A stretch of DNA of 11,369 nucleotides. Source: Bacteroidota bacterium (GTDB lineage: Bacteria > Bacteroidota > Bacteroidia > 2-12-FULL-35-15). This document shows positions 7,328 through 11,369 of this stretch, piece after piece. Under the pieces are notes generated by a model, which ran no database searches, was not told the origin of the DNA, and worked only from the letters and a program-made list of their open reading frames with translations. The position numbers were made by a program, and so were the translations under genes. The stretch is taken from the NCBI GenBank assembly GCA_021413595.1, contig JAIOQD010000051.1:1-11369 (forward strand). Direction: 5' to 3'. How positions within the stretch are numbered: position 1 is the stretch's first letter; each line of letters starts with the position of its first letter.

Positions 7328-10300
7328 TTGAAAAACTTTTTAAAAAATAAATTTTTCTTTTTAGTTTTGGCTGCCCTCCTTTTTCTGGCAGCTTACTTCC
7401 TTTGTCATCCTTTTGTTGACGGAGCTTCTCCCACAATTTCTGATTTTGAACAAATTTTACATAAAAAGGAAAAGCGTTTAAATGATGAAATGCTGTCCTT
7501 GGCAAAGCGAGCAGAAACACAAAATTATTTTCAACTTTTTGCTGAAAAACCGGATGACTACAATACCCTGCTGGAGCAAGAAGGATTGGTTTTAATGATT
7601 TATGAAAATGATACATTAAAATTTTGGAGCGATAACTCAATAGCTGTTGAGAACTGGATAAAGGAAGTTTGCCTGGATACAAAAATGGTAAAGCTTCATA
7701 ATGGATGGTTTGAGGTAATGAAGCCGAATACCAATTCTTCTACCACCAAAACCATCGTTGGTTTAATTTTAATCAAGAACGAATATCCTTATCAAAACAA
7801 ATATCTTGTAAATGAATTTCAAAAGGATTTTGCTGTTCCTACAGAAACTAAACTAATTGTTAACTTCCCCAATGCTACGAATCAGGTTAAAAATCTTAAT
7901 CAGGAGTATTTGTTCTCATTAGAATTTAATTCTGCCAACAATTCTGTTGTCTTACATTCGTATTTCGCCTTAGTATTCAATTTACTAGGATTTTTTTTTA
8001 TCATTCTGTTTCTTAAAAAAACTTTTTTATCGGTACAAACACGGATAGGTAATAATACTGCATTGGTATTATTTGCATTAAGTGTGCTACTGCTGCGTTA
8101 TTTCACCATAAAATTTTCAATACCTGAAATATTTTATGATTTTGAATTATTCAGTCCCAAAATATATGCTGATGCGAGTTCTGTATGGCTTACCTCTTTG
8201 GGTGATTTGATGATAAACACAGTGCTTCTGTTTTTTTTAACTTATCTTATACTTAAGGAATACAAGATCGAAGGTGTTTTAACAAGGCTAAAAAAAATCA
8301 ACAGGCTTGTGTTTTTATTGCTTATGTTCCTTGCCTTTTTTTGGTTCTCATGGATTATCACTTCACTTTTTTCAGGACTAATTAAAAATTCCAACATCCC
8401 TTTCAGTATTAATAATTTATTTAGCCTTAACCAATATAGCTATATAGCACTGGTTATTATTGGTTTGCTTTTATTCATTTATTTTTTGTGTGCCGATAAG
8501 ATAGTATCTGTATTAAAGCAGTTTCAGCTAAATAAAAAACAATATGTTCTGGTTTTTATAATTTCAGCTATAGTACATTCTGCCGTTTTGCATTTGTTGG
8601 GAATCCTTGATCTGATCATTGTTTTCTGGCCTTTTGTATTAATTATTGTAATTGCCATTATAAAACAAAAACAAACCATATATTCTTTTTCAGGAATTGT
8701 GTTTTTGATTTTTCTTTTTTCACTTTATGCAATGCACATTTTTGTTAAGCACACAAGTATAAAAGAGATAGAGAGTCGGAAAGTATATGCCGAAAAATTG
8801 GTTGCTGAGCAAGACCCTGTTGCTGAATTTCTTTTCCACGATATAGAAAAAGAATTGATCAATGATTCAATTTTAATTTCATACATCAATGGGGCTGAAA
8901 AGCAAACTGAAAAGTTCGAGAAACGTTTAAAACAAGTCTATTTTAGTGGTTTTTGGGAGAAGTATGATATCAGGATTGCATTGTTTGATAGTTTTTGTAT
9001 GCCGGTGATAAAATCACAAAATGCCTTGTTCGACAATAATCTTTATTTCGATGAATTAATTGAAAAGAAAAGTATTCCAACATCATGCGAACATTTTTCA
9101 TTTTTAAATAATGCATCCGGGAAAATCAGTTACTTGGCGAAATTTCCTTTGTCGAAATCCATTGTAATTAAAGATTTTGGAACGGATCAGGGGAAAACTA
9201 AATTGGGTACCCTTTATATTGAACTTGATGCAAAATTTATTTCTGATGAAATTGGATTCCCCGAATTATTGCTTGACCGAAATGTTGGATTGTCTCAGGA
9301 GCTAAGTAATTATTCATACGCCAAATACAAGTACGATCAACTCATTAGCCAATATGGAAAGTTTCAATATGATTTGAGTGTGCTGGATTTTAACAACAAT
9401 GTTGGTGGTTTTTCGATCCTTACCAAAGAGAAATTTAATCATCTTTTATATCGGCCAGACCGGGATACCTTAATTGTATTAAGTAAACAAAAGGAGGGTA
9501 TAATAGATCAGATCACAACCTTTTCTTATTTGTTTGCATTTTTTAGTTTATTATTGCTTCTCATTTCCTTTGCTGACCAAGTCTTTGGTGGCACACCTTT
9601 TAAAAGTTTTAGTTTTAAGTATCGAATACAGTTATTCCTTGTATTTATTGTTTTAACCTCTTTGGCTTTATTTGGCGGAGGTACAATTTATTATATCAAA
9701 CAACAATTTGAAACAAAAAATCGCGAAAACATCAGCGAAAAGATCCATTCTATTTTAATGGAAATGGAATCAAAATTTATTGAAGAAAAGGAGTTGTCAA
9801 ACGATATGTCCGAGTATATGAGTTTTACATTAAAAAAATTTTCAAATGTGTTTTTTACAGATATTAATTTATACGATACCAAAGGAAACCTTTATGCCTC
9901 ATCGCGTCCAAAAGTTTTTGATGAGGGATTAACATCTAAAAAGATGGATCCCGAAGCGTTTTTGCAAATTGCTGTTTTCGGAAAAACAGAGTACATCCAC
10001 GATGAGCGTATTGGCAAATTGGAATATTTATCTGCTTACATCCCGTTTAAAAATAAAGATGGTAAATCACTGTCATACCTTAATCTGCCTTATTTTGCGA
10101 AACAAAATGAACTGGAAAAGGAAATTTCAGGATTTCTTGTTGCTCTTATAAATATCTATGTATTATTATTTGCGTTGTCTATTGTAACCGCAATCATTAT
10201 TTCAAATTATGTTACAAAACCACTTAAATTAATTCAGGATAAATTATCTAAGATTAAGTTAGGAAAAACCAACGAATTGATTGAATGGCAAGAGATGGAT

Positions 10301-11059
10301 GAAATTGGCAGTTTGGTGAGTGAATACAATAGAATGATTATAGAGCTTACAAAAAGTGCTGAATTACTTGCAAAATCGGAAAGGGAAAGTGCATGGCGGG
10401 AAATGGCAAAGCAAGTGGCTCATGAGATCAAAAATCCTTTAACACCAATGAAATTAAGTATCCAGCATTTACAACGTATCTGGAAAGACGATGCTCCGGA
10501 TATGGATCAAAAAGTGGAACGTCTTACACAAACGATCATTGAGCAGATTGATACCCTTTCATCTATCGCAACAGAATTTTCAAATTTTGCTAAGATGCCG
10601 AAAGCAAATTTGGAACAAATTAATGTGCAGGAAGTTTTATTGAATAGTATTGCACTGTTTCAGGACTCAGAAAACATACATATTACTTTCGAAAATAAAA
10701 CAAGTGATAATGCAATTGTTTTGATGGATAAAGAGCAGCTCCTTCGTGTATTCAATAATCTTCTCAAAAACGCAATTCAGGCCATTCCGGAAGAAAGAAA
10801 AGGAGAAATTGAAATTGGTTTGAAAGAGGAAAATGAATTTTACATTATTAGTATAAAGGATAACGGTATTGGTATAAATGAGGATGCGCTTGATAAAATT
10901 TTTGTGCCCAATTTTACTACCAAAACCGGAGGTATGGGCCTCGGTTTGGCGATGGTGAAGAGTATTATTGAAAGTAGTAATGGAAAAATAAGCTTTGAAA
11001 CAAATCCCCCTGAAGGAAGTACGTTTTTTGTCGCCATCCCTGCGATATTTAATAATTGA
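7328..11059 (+). CDS. Multi-pass membrane sensor histidine kinase, NtrY-like catalytic half
   Basis: The 1243-residue kinase has an N-terminal membrane anchor (about 7-25), an extracytoplasmic stretch to about 208, then a block of about eight membrane segments (about 209-471). A second extracytoplasmic domain (about 480-725) is followed by helices near 730-748 and 766-788. A Cache/PAS-like sensor (about 790-935) includes LYDTKGNLYASSRP and AYIPF. A last helix (936-959) leads into HAMP (about 960-1010, TKPL and DEIGSL). The phospho-acceptor is His1032 in VAHEIKNPLTP. The ATPase domain has the N-box NNLLKNAIQ (1143-1151), DNGIGI (1178-1183), FVPNFTTK (1192-1199) and GMGLGLAM (1202-1209), so all catalytic motifs are intact. 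The HEIKNPLTPMK form is typical of NtrY-like kinases, which usually act with NtrC-type regulators; none is present here. The start must be TTG: an in-frame TAA lies at 7286-7288, no ATG falls between, and the next Met (residue 55) would lose the first membrane segment. The signal sensed is unknown. Confidence 0.93.
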   Translation: MKNFLKNKFFFLVLAALLFLAAYFLCHPFVDGASPTISDFEQILHKKEKRLNDEMLSLAKRAETQNYFQLFAEKPDDYNTLLEQEGLVLMIYENDTLKFWSDNSIAVENWIKEVCLDTKMVKLHNGWFEVMKPNTNSSTTKTIVGLILIKNEYPYQNKYLVNEFQKDFAVPTETKLIVNFPNATNQVKNLNQEYLFSLEFNSANNSVVLHSYFALVFNLLGFFFIILFLKKTFLSVQTRIGNNTALVLFALSVLLLRYFTIKFSIPEIFYDFELFSPKIYADASSVWLTSLGDLMINTVLLFFLTYLILKEYKIEGVLTRLKKINRLVFLLLMFLAFFWFSWIITSLFSGLIKNSNIPFSINNLFSLNQYSYIALVIIGLLLFIYFLCADKIVSVLKQFQLNKKQYVLVFIISAIVHSAVLHLLGILDLIIVFWPFVLIIVIAIIKQKQTIYSFSGIVFLIFLFSLYAMHIFVKHTSIKEIESRKVYAEKLVAEQDPVAEFLFHDIEKELINDSILISYINGAEKQTEKFEKRLKQVYFSGFWEKYDIRIALFDSFCMPVIKSQNALFDNNLYFDELIEKKSIPTSCEHFSFLNNASGKISYLAKFPLSKSIVIKDFGTDQGKTKLGTLYIELDAKFISDEIGFPELLLDRNVGLSQELSNYSYAKYKYDQLISQYGKFQYDLSVLDFNNNVGGFSILTKEKFNHLLYRPDRDTLIVLSKQKEGIIDQITTFSYLFAFFSLLLLLISFADQVFGGTPFKSFSFKYRIQLFLVFIVLTSLALFGGGTIYYIKQQFETKNRENISEKIHSILMEMESKFIEEKELSNDMSEYMSFTLKKFSNVFFTDINLYDTKGNLYASSRPKVFDEGLTSKKMDPEAFLQIAVFGKTEYIHDERIGKLEYLSAYIPFKNKDGKSLSYLNLPYFAKQNELEKEISGFLVALINIYVLLFALSIVTAIIISNYVTKPLKLIQDKLSKIKLGKTNELIEWQEMDEIGSLVSEYNRMIIELTKSAELLAKSERESAWREMAKQVAHEIKNPLTPMKLSIQHLQRIWKDDAPDMDQKVERLTQTIIEQIDTLSSIATEFSNFAKMPKANLEQINVQEVLLNSIALFQDSENIHITFENKTSDNAIVLMDKEQLLRVFNNLLKNAIQAIPEERKGEIEIGLKEENEFYIISIKDNGIGINEDALDKIFVPNFTTKTGGMGLGLAMVKSIIESSNGKISFETNPPEGSTFFVAIPAIFNN

Positions 11060-11088
11060 AAAGGATAATTCTTCAACCATTAGTTTTC
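11056..11088 (+). promoter_or_regulatory. Weak candidate promoter before the B12-binding gene
   Basis: TTG (11056-11058) is followed after 22 bases by TAGTTTTC (11081-11088), one mismatch from the Bacteroidota TAnnTTTG element. Its end lies 34 bases before the ATG at 11123. The TTG overlaps the stop codon of the kinase gene, and both elements are short, so chance is likely enough to keep this tentative. Confidence 0.22.
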
Positions 11089-11122
11089 GTATATTCGTAA
11101 CCCTATTCGATCTATTTTTATT

Positions 11123-11369
11123 ATGAAACGACCTATAAGAGTTTTAATTGCAAAAGTTGGACTTGACGGCCACGATCGCGGTGCAAAAGTAATTGCTTCT
11201 TTTTTACGTGATGCCGGCATGGAAGTGATCTATACCGGTCTTCGTCAAACACCGGAAATGGTTGTAAATGCAGCTTTGCAGGAAGATGTGGATGCGATTG
11301 GCATCAGTATTCTTTCAGGGGCACACAATACTGTTTTTCCAAAAATAATCACGCTGATGAAAGAAAAAG
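11123..11369 (+). CDS. Stand-alone cobalamin (B12)-binding protein, methylmalonyl-CoA mutase C-terminal type, partial
   Basis: The 82 residues visible begin [19 protein letters not shown]. They carry the base-off/His-on B12 signature DxHxxG (Asp15, His17, Gly20) and the matching SxLSG turn (SILSG, 62-66), both characteristic of the Rossmann-like cobalamin domain of methylmalonyl-CoA mutase and related acyl-CoA mutases. His17 would be the lower axial ligand to cobalt. Because Met1 sits directly before the domain and no mutase barrel precedes it, this is a separate small subunit or carrier, a form that usually totals about 130-140 residues. It would work with a mutase catalytic subunit and a MeaB/ArgK-type G protein encoded elsewhere, in propionate or branched-chain acyl-CoA metabolism. 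The gene lies 63 bases after the kinase on the same strand. The 3' end is cut by the window edge. Confidence 0.9.
   Translation, partial: MKRPIRVLIAKVGLDGHDRGAKVIASFLRDAGMEVIYTGLRQTPEMVVNAALQEDVDAIGISILSGAHNTVFPKIITLMKEK

Noticed and set aside
7314..7682. Minus-strand 122-codon ORF over the kinase start
   Set aside because: It is antisense to the first membrane helix and adjacent domain, with low-complexity Lys/Phe content at its end and no family signal.
10667..11080. Minus-strand ORFs of 137 and 78 codons opposite the end of the kinase gene
   Set aside because: They lie opposite the intact ATPase motifs of the kinase, have no recognisable domain, and are explained as antisense shadows of a conserved coding region.
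1..11369. CRISPR array, tRNA/rRNA genes, insertion sequence or defence cassette
   Set aside because: No regularly spaced direct repeats, cloverleaf-like or rRNA sequence, transposase motifs or defence-protein domains were seen on either strand.

Overview
The window looks like AT-rich chromosomal DNA from a member of the Bacteroidota. The evidence is two large secreted proteins that end in the gliding-motility/type IX secretion (T9SS) type B C-terminal domain, signal peptides that end in Ala-Gln, and no clear Shine-Dalgarno sequences before the genes. Genus cannot be judged from the sequence.

Layout: (1) Positions 1-1168, minus strand: a membrane glycosyltransferase of the TMTC/DUF1736 type. 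It is broken by a frameshift or internal deletion near 494-518 and runs off the left edge. (2) 1169-1471: a divergent intergenic region with a 30-bp all-A/T perfect inverted repeat just upstream of the next gene. (3) 1472-4486, plus: a 1004-residue T9SS-exported surface protein with an N-terminal jelly-roll-like domain, three ~100-residue repeats, about four Ig/PKD-like domains and a CHU_C-type C-terminal domain. (4) 4595-7237, plus: a second T9SS cargo protein (880 residues) with a different, Cys-rich body and a similar C-terminal domain. Its N-terminal part appears to carry small palindromic elements inserted in frame. (5) 7328-11059, plus: a 1243-residue multi-membrane-spanning histidine kinase with an NtrY-like catalytic half, read from a TTG start. 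(6) 11123-11369, plus: the start of a stand-alone B12-binding protein of the methylmalonyl-CoA mutase type, cut by the right edge.

The two T9SS cargo genes sit in tandem, 108 bases apart, and are probably both exported to the cell surface or medium as adhesins or structural proteins. No T9SS machinery, PorP/SprF partner, or response regulator is present here, so the secretion partners and the kinase's output must lie elsewhere. The kinase and the B12 protein are adjacent on the same strand, but nothing in the sequence shows a functional link.

The most interesting signal is the set of palindromic insertions inside the second surface-protein gene. They resemble in principle the coding palindromic elements described in Rickettsia. 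I see no CRISPR array, tRNA, rRNA, insertion sequence or obvious new defence system.
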